A DNA stretch of 26,907 bases from an uncultured Muribaculaceae bacterium (GTDB lineage: Bacteria > Bacteroidota > Bacteroidia > Bacteroidales > Muribaculaceae). The notes under the pieces are model-generated. The model was given only the letters and a program-made list of their open reading frames with translations, did not search any database and had not been told where the DNA came from. The translations under genes and the position numbers were made by a program. This document shows positions 15,250 through 23,264 of the stretch, piece after piece; position 1 is the first letter of the stretch, and every line of letters starts with the position of its first letter. The stretch covers positions 1 to 26,907 of the forward strand of contig CAJUOB010000031.1 of assembly GCA_910587915.1 (NCBI GenBank), written 5' to 3'.

Positions 15250-16095
15250 ATGGAAGTAAGGAATTTAGGTACTGAGAGTATAGATGTGATAGTGGATGCT
15301 TTCGAGGCAGCTTTCGGGGATTATGCTGTGTCGTTCGATAGATCGCAGATAATAGCGATGCTTGCTCGGCGAGGGTTTAGGCCGGAGTTGTCGTTCGCTG
15401 CATTCGATGGCGACCGGATTGCGGCTTTCACCTTGAATGGTGTCGGGGCGTACGGCGGTGTGGCGACATGCTATGATTGCGGGACCGGCACATTGCCCCA
15501 ATACCGTGGGCAAGGGCTGGCGGGAGAGGTTTTCAGGTTCTCGGCCCCGATATTGTGTGAGGCCGGCATTGAGAAGTATCTGCTCGAGGTTCTAAAGGAC
15601 AATAAGGCTGCAATTTCGGTGTACCGGTCGAATGGGTTCGAGGTTTGTGCCGACTATAAATGTTATGGTCAGGCTATCGATGCTATACAGCTGCGGAAAG
15701 TGTGCGATTGGTTGGAGTTCCGGCCATTGGGTGTGGATAAGCTTCGTGGTCTTGCCTCTTTCTGCGATTTTGAGCCTTCGTGGCAGAATAGCGTGGAGTC
15801 GATAGTGCGTGGTGCCGACGGCCTTGTTGTCGAGGGTGCGTTTAGCGGCGATGCCTGCATCGGATATGTGGTTGTCGACCCGGCGACAGGCGATATCGCA
15901 CAGCTTGCGGTGGCACCTGAGTGGCGACGCCGCGGTGTGGGTAGTTCGCTGATGGGCCGGGCCGTCCGCAAGGTGAATGTTGGTCGCATAAAGGTGCTTA
16001 ATGTAGATGCTGATTGTGGATCGATGTCGGCATTTCTTGCTTCGGTGGGCATATCCGAGGGACTGGCGCAATATGCCATGCAGCGGATTTTGTGA
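15250..16095 (+). CDS. Double-domain GNAT family N-acetyltransferase
   Basis: The 281-residue protein contains two GNAT folds. Domain one (~1-140) has the acetyl-CoA loop PQYRGQGLAGEVF at 83-95 and the typical VYRSNGFEVCADYKCY near 124-139. Domain two (~155-281) has LAVAPEWRRRGVGSSLM at 219-235 and a C-terminal FLASVGISEG. Known members transfer an acetyl group from acetyl-CoA to an amine on a small molecule, peptide or protein. The acceptor here cannot be read from sequence. The start at 15250 follows from the promoter position and from the domain boundary. It is monocistronic, set between two hairpin repeats, and has no recognisable terminator. Confidence 0.88.
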   Translation: MEVRNLGTESIDVIVDAFEAAFGDYAVSFDRSQIIAMLARRGFRPELSFAAFDGDRIAAFTLNGVGAYGGVATCYDCGTGTLPQYRGQGLAGEVFRFSAPILCEAGIEKYLLEVLKDNKAAISVYRSNGFEVCADYKCYGQAIDAIQLRKVCDWLEFRPLGVDKLRGLASFCDFEPSWQNSVESIVRGADGLVVEGAFSGDACIGYVVVDPATGDIAQLAVAPEWRRRGVGSSLMGRAVRKVNVGRIKVLNVDADCGSMSAFLASVGISEGLAQYAMQRIL

Positions 16096-16114
16096 TTGCT
16101 GCGATGAATTTCTT

Positions 16115-16145
16115 TTTGCGGAGTCGGTGAAAATTCGTATTTTTG
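16115..16145 (+). promoter_or_regulatory. Upstream promoter-like site in the GNAT-DUF4301 gap
   Basis: TTTG at 16115-16118, a 19-base spacer and TATTTTTG at 16138-16145 form a good promoter match. The 19 bases 16137-16155 are identical to 16362-16380, the -7 region of the proximal promoter. It lies 270 bases before the DUF4301 start and may be a distal or fossil promoter. Confidence 0.5.
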
Positions 16146-16245
16146 ACTGCGTCTTAAATATTCACGTTCGACAAAAGCCAAATAAACGCTTTGAGCCGGG
16201 ATGATGGTGCTTGCAGTTGGACATTCAATGTGGCGCGTAGGGTGC

Positions 16246-16372
16246 GTATCGTCAGCAATGATAAGCATTTGTCGCGCGGACGCGCAGAACGCGCGTCCCT
16301 GCCGTGGACATCGGATTCTCGGTTTGGGCTGAATAAATTTGGTTTTATGCTCGACTTGTTAGTATTTTTGAC
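16246..16372 (+). repeat. Dispersed hairpin-plus-promoter repeat, copy B
   Basis: The first 46 bases (16246-16291) are identical to the reverse complement of 13835-13880, and 16278-16372 aligns with copy A. This is the fullest copy: left flank, complete palindrome (16278-16298) and promoter end. It fills most of the 321-base gap between the GNAT gene and the DUF4301 gene, where no gene is supported. Confidence 0.82.
16338..16370 (+). promoter_or_regulatory. Proximal promoter of the DUF4301-gmk-nadD operon, carried by repeat B
   Basis: TTTG at 16338-16341, a 21-base spacer and TATTTTTG at 16363-16370 have the same spacing and flanks as the promoter in copy A. The predicted start near 16376 leaves a leader of about 40 bases before the ATG at 16417. 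Confidence 0.7.
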
Positions 16373-16416
16373 TGCGTCTTGATTGAACGAATATAAACAC
16401 TAACATACCATATATC

Positions 16417-17952
16417 ATGGCCACATTTACCGCTGCCGACCTTGAGCAGCTTAAAGCAAAAGGTATTAGCCAGGAACGTGTCGAGGCTCAGCTCGAATGT
16501 TTCCGCACAGGATTCCCTTATCTGAAAATAGACTCACCATCTTCGCCGGGACATGGCATCGCACCTGTCGATGCTGATCTGGAGAATGCTTGTCTTGCCC
16601 GATGGAACGATTTCCTTGCCGATGGGGGCGATGTTCTCAAGTTTGTGCCGGCGTCGGGAGCTGCATCCCGCATGTTCAAGGCTCTATTTGCTTTTGTGAA
16701 CGGTACTGAATCTGTTCCTGCCGAAGGTAGCCCTGTGGCCCAGCTCGTGGAACGTATAGGAGACTTCGCATTCTATAAGGAACTTGAGGCTGCAACCATA
16801 CGCCTATATGGCAAGACACCGACCGAACTGGTGAAAGAAGGCCGCTTCAAGGAACTTGTCGGCGCCATAATCCTTCCTGATGGCCTGAACTATGGCGCTC
16901 TGCCCAAGGCGTTGCTTACCTTCCATAAGTATGACGATGGAACAGTGCGCACAGCTCTGGAGGAACAGCTTGCCGAGGGTGCGCAGACCGCTACCAACAA
17001 GGATGGTCTTGTGAAGCTGCATTTCACCGTATCGGCCGACCACCGGAAACTTTTCGAGGCCAAGCTTGCCGAGGCAGTTCCGGCTATGGAGAAAAAATTC
17101 GGGGTGCGCTACGATATCTCACTTTCGGAACAGAAGCCTTCGACCGATACGATCGCGGTGTCGCCCGACAATGAGCTTTTCCGCACTTCGGATGGCAAGC
17201 TGGTGTTCCGTCCCGGCGGCCATGGCGCGCTTATAGAGAATCTCAACGATATCGATGCCGCTGTGGTGTTTATCAAGAATATCGACAATGTTGTTGCCGA
17301 TAGCCACCGCACCGATACCTTGCGCTACAAGAAGCTTATCGGCGGTATGCTGCTGATAGTACGCGACCGCATGGAGCAGCTGCGCGAAAAGCTTGCTGTC
17401 GCTGCCGATGAAGCAGTGCTCGATGAGGCTACGGCGTTTATAGAGGGCATACTGTGCATGAGTTCGCCCAAGCTTGCCAAGGATGTGGATGCTGCCGAAC
17501 GACGCGATTTCATTCTCGGAATATTCGACCGCCCGCTGCGTGTGTGCGGCATGGTGCGCAACGAAGGTGAGCCAGGCGGTGGCCCGTACAATGCCTATGC
17601 ATCGGATGGATCGTATGTGTCGCCTCAGATTCTGGAATCGACCCAAATCGATACTTCGAAGCCCGAAAATGTGGAGATGATGAAGAAAGCGACCCACTTC
17701 AATCCGGTGGACCTGGTGTGCTATCTGCGCCGTGCCGACGGCTCCGCTTACCATCTGCCCGACTATGTGGACCATGCCACGGGCTTTATTTCGGAGAAGT
17801 CGTTCGATGGCCGCGATCTCCGCGCCCTCGAGCTGCCGGGCCTCTGGAATGGTGCCATGAGCAAGTGGAACACCGTGTTTGTGGAAGTGCCTGCTTCGAC
17901 CTTCAACCCTGTAAAGACTGTTAACGATCTTCTGCGTCCTGCACACCAATGA
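16417..17952 (+). CDS. DUF4301 family protein, nucleotidyltransferase-like
   Basis: The 511-residue cytosolic protein matches my memory of DUF4301, a family typical of Bacteroidetes with no assigned reaction. Three motifs recall UDP-sugar pyrophosphorylases: PASGAASRMFK at 78-88 in place of the LxxGxGTRMG nucleotide loop, RPGGHGALIENL at 265-276 (compare PGGHGDI), and FIKNIDNV at 285-292 (compare the NIDN metal and substrate site). ALPKALLTFHKY at 161-172 could supply the lysine. An NTP-sugar transferase-like fold is therefore an inference. It leads the operon and overlaps gmk by 4 bp. There is no signal peptide or membrane segment. Confidence 0.88.
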   Translation: MATFTAADLEQLKAKGISQERVEAQLECFRTGFPYLKIDSPSSPGHGIAPVDADLENACLARWNDFLADGGDVLKFVPASGAASRMFKALFAFVNGTESVPAEGSPVAQLVERIGDFAFYKELEAATIRLYGKTPTELVKEGRFKELVGAIILPDGLNYGALPKALLTFHKYDDGTVRTALEEQLAEGAQTATNKDGLVKLHFTVSADHRKLFEAKLAEAVPAMEKKFGVRYDISLSEQKPSTDTIAVSPDNELFRTSDGKLVFRPGGHGALIENLNDIDAAVVFIKNIDNVVADSHRTDTLRYKKLIGGMLLIVRDRMEQLREKLAVAADEAVLDEATAFIEGILCMSSPKLAKDVDAAERRDFILGIFDRPLRVCGMVRNEGEPGGGPYNAYASDGSYVSPQILESTQIDTSKPENVEMMKKATHFNPVDLVCYLRRADGSAYHLPDYVDHATGFISEKSFDGRDLRALELPGLWNGAMSKWNTVFVEVPASTFNPVKTVNDLLRPAHQ

Positions 17953-18524
17953 TAAAGAAAGGAAAAGTGATAGTTGTCGCAGCCCCGTCGGGCTGCGGCA
18001 AGTCCACAATAATAAATGCGATACTATCGGACGGCGACCTTAATCTTGGGTTCGCCGTATCGGCCACCACACGTCCGCCACGCGAAGGCGAGGCTCATGG
18101 GGTGAACTACTATTTCATGTCGGAAGAAGATTTCCGCGACGCTATAGCTGAGGGTGAATTCCTTGAATATGAGGAAGTGTACCCGGGCCGTTTCTACGGC
18201 ACTCTCCGCAGCGAGGTGGACCGTATCACCGGCGAGGGGCATAATATAATCCTCGATCTGGATGTGAACGGTGCTCTGCATGTGAAGGATGTGTACGGCG
18301 CGGAGGCACTGACGGTGTTCATAGAGCCGCCGAGCCTCGAGGAACTGCGCCGCCGCCTTGAATTCCGTGGTACGGAGACACCCGAGGTGATCGATGTGCG
18401 CATAGACCGTGCCGCATATGAGCTCGGCCGGGCACCTGAGTTCGACCGCACGGTTGTGAACGACCGTCTCGATACAGCCATCGAGCAGACACGCAATCTT
18501 ATAGATGGCTTCATAAGCCTCTGA
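17949..18524 (+). CDS. gmk: Guanylate kinase
   Basis: This 191-residue enzyme phosphorylates GMP to GDP with ATP in the cytosol. It shows the P-loop APSGCGKST at 12-20, the GMP-binding SATTRPPREGE..G..YYF at 38-56, GEFLEYEEVYPGRFYGT in the GMP domain, and a C-terminal half with FRGTETPEVIDVRI and VVNDRLDTA. The length is typical. It is translationally coupled to DUF4301 (ATGA overlap) and lies 5 bp before nadD. Gmk followed by nadD is a common Bacteroidetes order. It supplies the step after GuaA, although guaA is transcribed separately here. Confidence 0.96.
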   Translation: MIKKGKVIVVAAPSGCGKSTIINAILSDGDLNLGFAVSATTRPPREGEAHGVNYYFMSEEDFRDAIAEGEFLEYEEVYPGRFYGTLRSEVDRITGEGHNIILDLDVNGALHVKDVYGAEALTVFIEPPSLEELRRRLEFRGTETPEVIDVRIDRAAYELGRAPEFDRTVVNDRLDTAIEQTRNLIDGFISL

Positions 18525-18529
18525 TAGCG

Positions 18530-19120
18530 ATGGAAGAGTCGAAAACCATAGGTATACTCGGCGGGTCGTTCAACCCCGTGCATGCCGGTCATATGATGCT
18601 TGCGTCGTATCTGAGCCAGTGGGGATATGTCGATGAGGTGTGGCTTACGCTCTCGCCCCGAAATCCGCTGAAGGAACCGGGCGACCTTCTGCCCGATATG
18701 AAGCGTCTGTCGATGCTTAATATAGCAGTGAAAGGTGCGACAAAAATCGATATATGCGATATCGAACTGACCATGCCCAAGCCATCGTATACCATAAATA
18801 CGCTCGAATTGCTGCGTGAACGCTATCCCGACTATAAATTCAAGCTTATTATCGGGAGTGACAACTGGCGTATATTCGACCAGTGGCGCGACGCCCAGCG
18901 TATACTCGATGAATTCGGTGTGATAGTGTATCTGCGTCCGGGATATCCGGTGGAGCAACGTCATATTGTTGGTCTTGAGGTTGTGGATGCGCCTATGATG
19001 AATGTGTCGAGTACTTTTATACGCGATGCAATAGCCCGAGGACGTAATATGAACTACTTCCTGCCGGCGGGCGTATACAAGTATATAATCGACAATAAAC
19101 TGTATCAAAACCGCAAATGA
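18530..19120 (+). CDS. nadD: Nicotinate-nucleotide adenylyltransferase
   Basis: The 196-residue protein makes deamido-NAD from nicotinate mononucleotide and ATP. It has the nucleotidyltransferase signature GGSFNPVHAGH at 11-21 (His18, His21). The NadD-specific SPRNPLKE at 42-49 and PSYTINTL at 85-92 follow, then GSDNW at 109-113 and the nucleotide-binding NVSSTFIRDAI at 158-168. The length is normal. It overlaps the next gene by 4 bp. Confidence 0.95.
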   Translation: MEESKTIGILGGSFNPVHAGHMMLASYLSQWGYVDEVWLTLSPRNPLKEPGDLLPDMKRLSMLNIAVKGATKIDICDIELTMPKPSYTINTLELLRERYPDYKFKLIIGSDNWRIFDQWRDAQRILDEFGVIVYLRPGYPVEQRHIVGLEVVDAPMMNVSSTFIRDAIARGRNMNYFLPAGVYKYIIDNKLYQNRK

Positions 19121-19641
19121 GCGAATCTAAAATATCTCCGGCGGCCATAAGCCTGACCGGTCTGGCATTTGAATTCTGCCGCACCCTCGAGGGCTGCGCC
19201 GGCGATGAAGTGCAGGATTTCTGCGAGAAAATGCTGCGCTACCTGCCGCGTATCTATATGATGGCCTTCGACCTCAAGCCCTATGGCGAAAGCACCGAGG
19301 GCACCGACAACGGAGCCATTATCGATGAGCTTGAAGAAGAGCAGTACGACAATGTACGGCAGCTGGCAGCCGGTGTGCTTGGCGAATTCGACACATATCT
19401 CGACACGATGGTGGACGATATGCGCTATTCCGACACTCCGGTGGCGGTGTCGCTGGCCGAACAGCTGACCGATATCTACCAGACCGCCTACGATTTCACG
19501 CAGAGCATGCGCGAGGCTCCGGCCGATGCTGTGCCCGATGTGCTTGCCGACTTCAAATACCGCTTCGACAGCTATCTTAGCCAGACCATATGCAGCGCCA
19601 TGCGCGCCACCGATTTTATATATCATAACGAACTGAAATGA
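19117..19641 (+). CDS. DUF5063 domain-containing protein
   Basis: The 174-residue, all-helical, acidic protein (FEFCRTLEGCAGDEVQDFCEKMLRYLPRIYMMAFDL at the start, DFKYRFDSYLSQTICSAMRATDFIYHNEL at the end) fits DUF5063 as I remember it. No function is known. There is no signal peptide or catalytic motif. It overlaps both nadD and the aminopeptidase by 4 bp, so its output is tied to theirs. That suggests, but does not show, a housekeeping partner or regulatory role. Confidence 0.85.
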   Translation: MSESKISPAAISLTGLAFEFCRTLEGCAGDEVQDFCEKMLRYLPRIYMMAFDLKPYGESTEGTDNGAIIDELEEEQYDNVRQLAAGVLGEFDTYLDTMVDDMRYSDTPVAVSLAEQLTDIYQTAYDFTQSMREAPADAVPDVLADFKYRFDSYLSQTICSAMRATDFIYHNELK

Positions 19642-20924
19642 ACCACATAAAAGATCTCTGCGCCTTTCTCGACGCGTCGCCTGTGAATTTCTGGGCTGTC
19701 GACACGGCTAAGAACCTACTCGAGAACCAAGGTTTCCGTCGACTCGACATGAGCGCCGGGTGGACTCTCGCACCCGGCGACAAGCGCTATGTGGTGCAGA
19801 ATGGCTCTGCCATTTTCGCATTTATAGTCGGTGATGGCAATCCGTCGGCCGGCTTCAACATTATATCGGCCCATAGCGATTCGCCCGGGTTCCGCATAAA
19901 GCCGGCGTCGGAAATCCCTTGCGAGGGCGGTGCTGTGAAGCTGAATACCGAGGTGTACGGTGGCCCGATACTTTACACATGGTTCGACCGTCCGCTATCG
20001 GTGGCCGGTCGCGTGGCGCTGCGGAGCGAGAATCCGCTCAGACCGCGTATGGAACTGATGCGTATAGAACGTCCTCTGCTCACCATACCTCATCTTGCCA
20101 TCCACTTCAACCGCGCAGTGAACGAGGGCAATCCATTGTCGAAGCAGAAAGACATGCTTCCGGTGATAGCTCTCGACTGTCCCAAGCCAAAGGGGCTTAT
20201 ACGGTCGCTCATATCGGAAAATCTCGATGTTGATCCCGATGATATTCTGGACTACGATCTGTCGCTGTACGATACCGAGCGGGCAGGAACTGTAGGACTT
20301 GAGGATGAGATGATATGCTCCGGTCGTATCGATGACCTCAGTATGGTGCATGCTGCCATTACCGCGCTTATTGACAATGTCGACAAGGACTCCGGCTACA
20401 CCCGAGTAGCAGCGATTTTCGACAATGAAGAGACCGGATCGGGTACCAAGCAGGGTGCCGGATCGCCGATTCTTGAGCATATACTGCGTCGTATCACAGG
20501 TTGTCTCGGTGGTACAGAGCAGGATTTCATGCGTGCCGTGGCAAATTCGTTCATGATTTCGGCCGACAATGCACATGGTCTGCATCCGAACTATGTGGAA
20601 AAGCAGGATCCGACAAATCACCCGGTGCTCGGTGGCGGTCCGTGCGTGAAAATCAACGCCAACTGCAAGTATATGACCGATGCCGACTCAGCGGCGGTAT
20701 TCCGCTCGCTGTGCGAGATGGCCGGTGTGCCATGCCAGTACTTTGTGAACCACAGCGATGTGGCCGGCGGCTCGACGCTCGGTAATATACTCACATCGCA
20801 GATTCCTCTTCGCGGTGTCGATATGGGTGCGCCGCTGTGGGCGATGCACTCAGTACGGGAAACGGCTTCGACAATGGACCACATTGCTACCATTGCTGCG
20901 TTCTCTACTTTCTTTTCGTTGTAA
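19638..20924 (+). CDS. M18 family aminopeptidase
   Basis: The 428-residue cytosolic metallopeptidase is of the aspartyl-aminopeptidase type. Family motifs are in place: SAHSDSPGFRIKP at 78-89 (metal His79), GRIDDLSM at 229-236 (Asp232), FDNEETGSGTKQGA at 261-274 (Glu264 and Glu265), SADNAHGLHPNY at 308-319 (Asp310) and MGAPLWAMHSVRE at 396-408 (His404). M18 enzymes form large complexes that remove N-terminal acidic or other residues from peptides. It is the last gene of the operon and is followed by the terminator at 20956-20980. Confidence 0.95.
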   Translation: MNHIKDLCAFLDASPVNFWAVDTAKNLLENQGFRRLDMSAGWTLAPGDKRYVVQNGSAIFAFIVGDGNPSAGFNIISAHSDSPGFRIKPASEIPCEGGAVKLNTEVYGGPILYTWFDRPLSVAGRVALRSENPLRPRMELMRIERPLLTIPHLAIHFNRAVNEGNPLSKQKDMLPVIALDCPKPKGLIRSLISENLDVDPDDILDYDLSLYDTERAGTVGLEDEMICSGRIDDLSMVHAAITALIDNVDKDSGYTRVAAIFDNEETGSGTKQGAGSPILEHILRRITGCLGGTEQDFMRAVANSFMISADNAHGLHPNYVEKQDPTNHPVLGGGPCVKINANCKYMTDADSAAVFRSLCEMAGVPCQYFVNHSDVAGGSTLGNILTSQIPLRGVDMGAPLWAMHSVRETASTMDHIATIAAFSTFFSL

Positions 20925-20955
20925 GAAAATCACTTTTTAGCTATTTTAGCGAATT

Positions 20956-20980
20956 AAAGGCCGACAATGTCGGCCTTTTT
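20956..20980 (+). terminator. Intrinsic terminator after the M18 gene
   Basis: AAAGGCCGAC (20956-20965) pairs perfectly with GTCGGCCTTT (20969-20978) over a 3-base loop and runs into five T (20976-20980). The T-run nearly touches the -7 box of the next gene. An ATG inside the hairpin (20967) is in frame with the symporter but is not the real start. Confidence 0.9.
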
Positions 20981-20983
20981 CGT

Positions 20984-20991
20984 TAATTTTG
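20984..20991 (+). promoter_or_regulatory. -7 promoter box of the symporter-lgt operon
   Basis: TAATTTTG matches TAnnTTTG exactly. No TTTG lies 19-21 bases upstream because the terminator hairpin occupies that place. Its end is only 5 bases from the ATG at 20997, so the transcript may be leaderless. Confidence 0.55.
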
Positions 20992-20996
20992 CCCAA

Positions 20997-22397
20997 ATGT
21001 TAGACTCCATAGGACAATTCGTAATCAACATAGCCGAAGTACTATGCGGCTATCCTCTTTTTTTTCTGCTTATCGGCGGTGGGTTGTATCTGTTCCTATC
21101 GTCGGGTGCGGTTTCGTTGCGGCGCTTGCCGGCTGCGGTAGCCGAGCTTCGTCGTAAGCCCGATGCAAAGGCTAAAAATGGCCAGATATCGTCGGTACAG
21201 GCACTTGCCTCGGTGGTAGCCGCAACGGTTGGATTGGGAAATATAGCCGGTGTAGCCATCGCGTTGGTGATGGGTGGACCGGGTGCTATCTTCTGGATGT
21301 GGGTGAGCGCTCTGGTGGGTATGGCCACGAAATACCACGAGGGTGTGCTTGCGATCATGTACAAGGGCAAGGATGACCAGGGGCGCCCACAGGGCGGTCC
21401 CATGCATATAATAGAGCAAGGCCTTGGAATGAAGTGGAAGCCGCTGGCACGTTTTTTTGCTATAGCCGGCCTTTTCGGCACAATGTGCATAATGAATGCC
21501 AATCAGCTCACCGAGGCATTCATGACTACATTTACCACTCCGGAAGGCATAGCCTCGAACGATTTCATATCGGGTATAGGCGGATTCCTCGGTCTTGAGA
21601 ATGTGAGGGTGTACCGCCTATTGTTCGGATGTGCCATCGCCGCCGTGGTGGCCGTGGTGATTCTTGGCGGCATAACCCGTATAGCCCGTGTGGCCACGGT
21701 GATGGTCCCGTTCATGGTCGGGCTGTATTTCCTGATGGTGCTGTTCATCATCATAACCAATATAGAAGGTGTTCCGGCAGTGTTCAAAAGTATTTTTACG
21801 GAAGCGTTCAATCTCCGTGCCGGCTTCGGTGCTCTGGCAGGTATCGCCATCATAGGCGCACGGCGTGCGGCTCTTGTGAATGATGCAGGCATCGGCACGG
21901 CGTCGATAATGCACGGTGCCTCGCGCAATAACGAGCCTGTACGCGAGGGCCTTGTGGCCATGCTCGGGCCGAGCATAGACTCGGGTCTGGTGTGCACGCT
22001 CACTGCTGTTGCCATACTTTTGTGCGGTAATATCGACGTTGAGGGCGTGAAAGGGCTCGAGGTTGCCATGCAGGCTTTCAGCAATGCGATTCCGGCCGGC
22101 GACATACTGCTGATGTGCATAGTGATATGCTTCGCGATGTCGTCGATGTTCTCCTACTCCTTCTATGGCACTACTTGTGCCAACTATCTCTTCGGCACCA
22201 AACGCGGGAAGTACTACTCGTGGGTATTCCTGGCGTCGCTGGTCATATTTGCAATAGTGCCTATCGAGGCAGCCGTAGGGGCATGCGACCTTTTCTATGC
22301 TCTGATGGCAATACCTACTATGATCGCTATCGTATGGCTCAGCCCTAAGGTGCGCCAGGCTACCGCCCGCTATTTTGCCAAGAAAAAAGAAAGTTAA
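20997..22397 (+). CDS. AGCS-family amino acid:cation symporter (alanine/glycine type)
   Basis: The 466-residue inner-membrane protein has about ten hydrophobic segments. Family signatures are VGLGNIAGVA at 78-87 and GGPGAIFWMWVSALVGMATKYHE at 93-115, with GGPMH at 133-137. A later IIGARRAALVNDAGIGTASIMHG is also typical. Known members import alanine or glycine with sodium or protons. The start at 20997 is preferred because the upstream in-frame ATG lies inside the terminator hairpin. Lgt follows 15 bp after the stop, so they should be cotranscribed. The link to lipoprotein maturation is probably positional only. Confidence 0.93.
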   Translation: MLDSIGQFVINIAEVLCGYPLFFLLIGGGLYLFLSSGAVSLRRLPAAVAELRRKPDAKAKNGQISSVQALASVVAATVGLGNIAGVAIALVMGGPGAIFWMWVSALVGMATKYHEGVLAIMYKGKDDQGRPQGGPMHIIEQGLGMKWKPLARFFAIAGLFGTMCIMNANQLTEAFMTTFTTPEGIASNDFISGIGGFLGLENVRVYRLLFGCAIAAVVAVVILGGITRIARVATVMVPFMVGLYFLMVLFIIITNIEGVPAVFKSIFTEAFNLRAGFGALAGIAIIGARRAALVNDAGIGTASIMHGASRNNEPVREGLVAMLGPSIDSGLVCTLTAVAILLCGNIDVEGVKGLEVAMQAFSNAIPAGDILLMCIVICFAMSSMFSYSFYGTTCANYLFGTKRGKYYSWVFLASLVIFAIVPIEAAVGACDLFYALMAIPTMIAIVWLSPKVRQATARYFAKKKES

Positions 22398-22412
22398 TAT
22401 CGTCACCAACAT

Positions 22413-23264
22413 ATGCTAAACTTCATTACCTGGGATGTCAATCCCACTATCATCGACAGTTTCGTGACCGTGCGCTGGTACGGCCTGATGTTTGCCATCG
22501 GTTTCTGGATAGGGTTCAACATCGTTTCTAAAATGTTCAAGCGCGAAGGCGCGCCCGAAAGCTGGGTTGGTATTTTGCTGATATATGTTGGTGTGGCCAC
22601 TGTGGTGGGTGCCCGTCTCGGCCATGTGTTCTTCTATCAGTGGGACTACTATTCGGCGCATCCGTGGAAGATACTGGCCACATGGGAAGGCGGTCTCGCC
22701 AGTCATGGGGGGGCCATCGGTATTATCCTTGCTGTCATACTGTTCTCGATATTCACCACAAAGCGCTCTCCGCTGTGGACATTCGACCGTCTGACAGTAG
22801 CTATAGCTCTGGTGGGCTGTCTGATCCGCATCGGTAATCTTATGAATTCCGAAATTTTCGGTTATCCCACCGATTTGCCCTGGGGCTTCATGTTTGTTCG
22901 CTCCGAGGAGTGGAACCGTCTGTACTACGGGCTTGCATGCCATCCTACACAGATATATGAGGCTTTGACATATTTGGCTCTCTTTGGATTGATGATGTGG
23001 ATGTACTGGAAGCGGAATTGCGGTGAACGCCCCGGCTTGCTTTTCGGTGTGTTCCTGCTTGGAACTTTCGGCTCGCGATTCTTCGTGGAATTCATCAAGA
23101 ACGATCAGGTGGCTTTCGAGGCCACAATGACGCTCAACATGGGCCAGTGGCTCAGCATACCTTTTGCCCTGCTCGGAGTATTTTTCATTGTGAGGGCGCT
23201 GGTTCGTAAGCCTGTGAAGCTTGCCTATCCCAATGAGTGGGCTGTAGAAAAGAAAAAGAAATGA
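22413..23264 (+). CDS. lgt: Prolipoprotein diacylglyceryl transferase
   Basis: The 283-residue, multi-pass inner-membrane enzyme transfers diacylglyceryl from phosphatidylglycerol to the lipobox cysteine of prelipoproteins. Conserved sites are RWYGLMFAIG at 21-30, GARLGHV at 66-72, EGGLASHGG at 92-100, RIGNLMNSE at 139-147 (the Lgt signature with Arg139 and Asn142), HPTQIYE at 177-183 and FGSRFFVEF at 219-227 (Arg222). The length is normal. It overlaps the TPR gene by 4 bp. Substrates within this window include the lipoproteins at 1-614 and 14596-15009. Confidence 0.96.
   Translation: MLNFITWDVNPTIIDSFVTVRWYGLMFAIGFWIGFNIVSKMFKREGAPESWVGILLIYVGVATVVGARLGHVFFYQWDYYSAHPWKILATWEGGLASHGGAIGIILAVILFSIFTTKRSPLWTFDRLTVAIALVGCLIRIGNLMNSEIFGYPTDLPWGFMFVRSEEWNRLYYGLACHPTQIYEALTYLALFGLMMWMYWKRNCGERPGLLFGVFLLGTFGSRFFVEFIKNDQVAFEATMTLNMGQWLSIPFALLGVFFIVRALVRKPVKLAYPNEWAVEKKKK

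Noticed and set aside
16191..16382. A 63-codon plus-strand open frame before the DUF4301 gene
   Set aside because: It spans repeat B and its promoter and shares only the repeat-encoded peptide with the frame at 13750-13947.
20967..20996. An upstream ATG extending the symporter by ten residues
   Set aside because: The codon lies inside the terminator hairpin and upstream of the -7 box, so it would not be on the mRNA.
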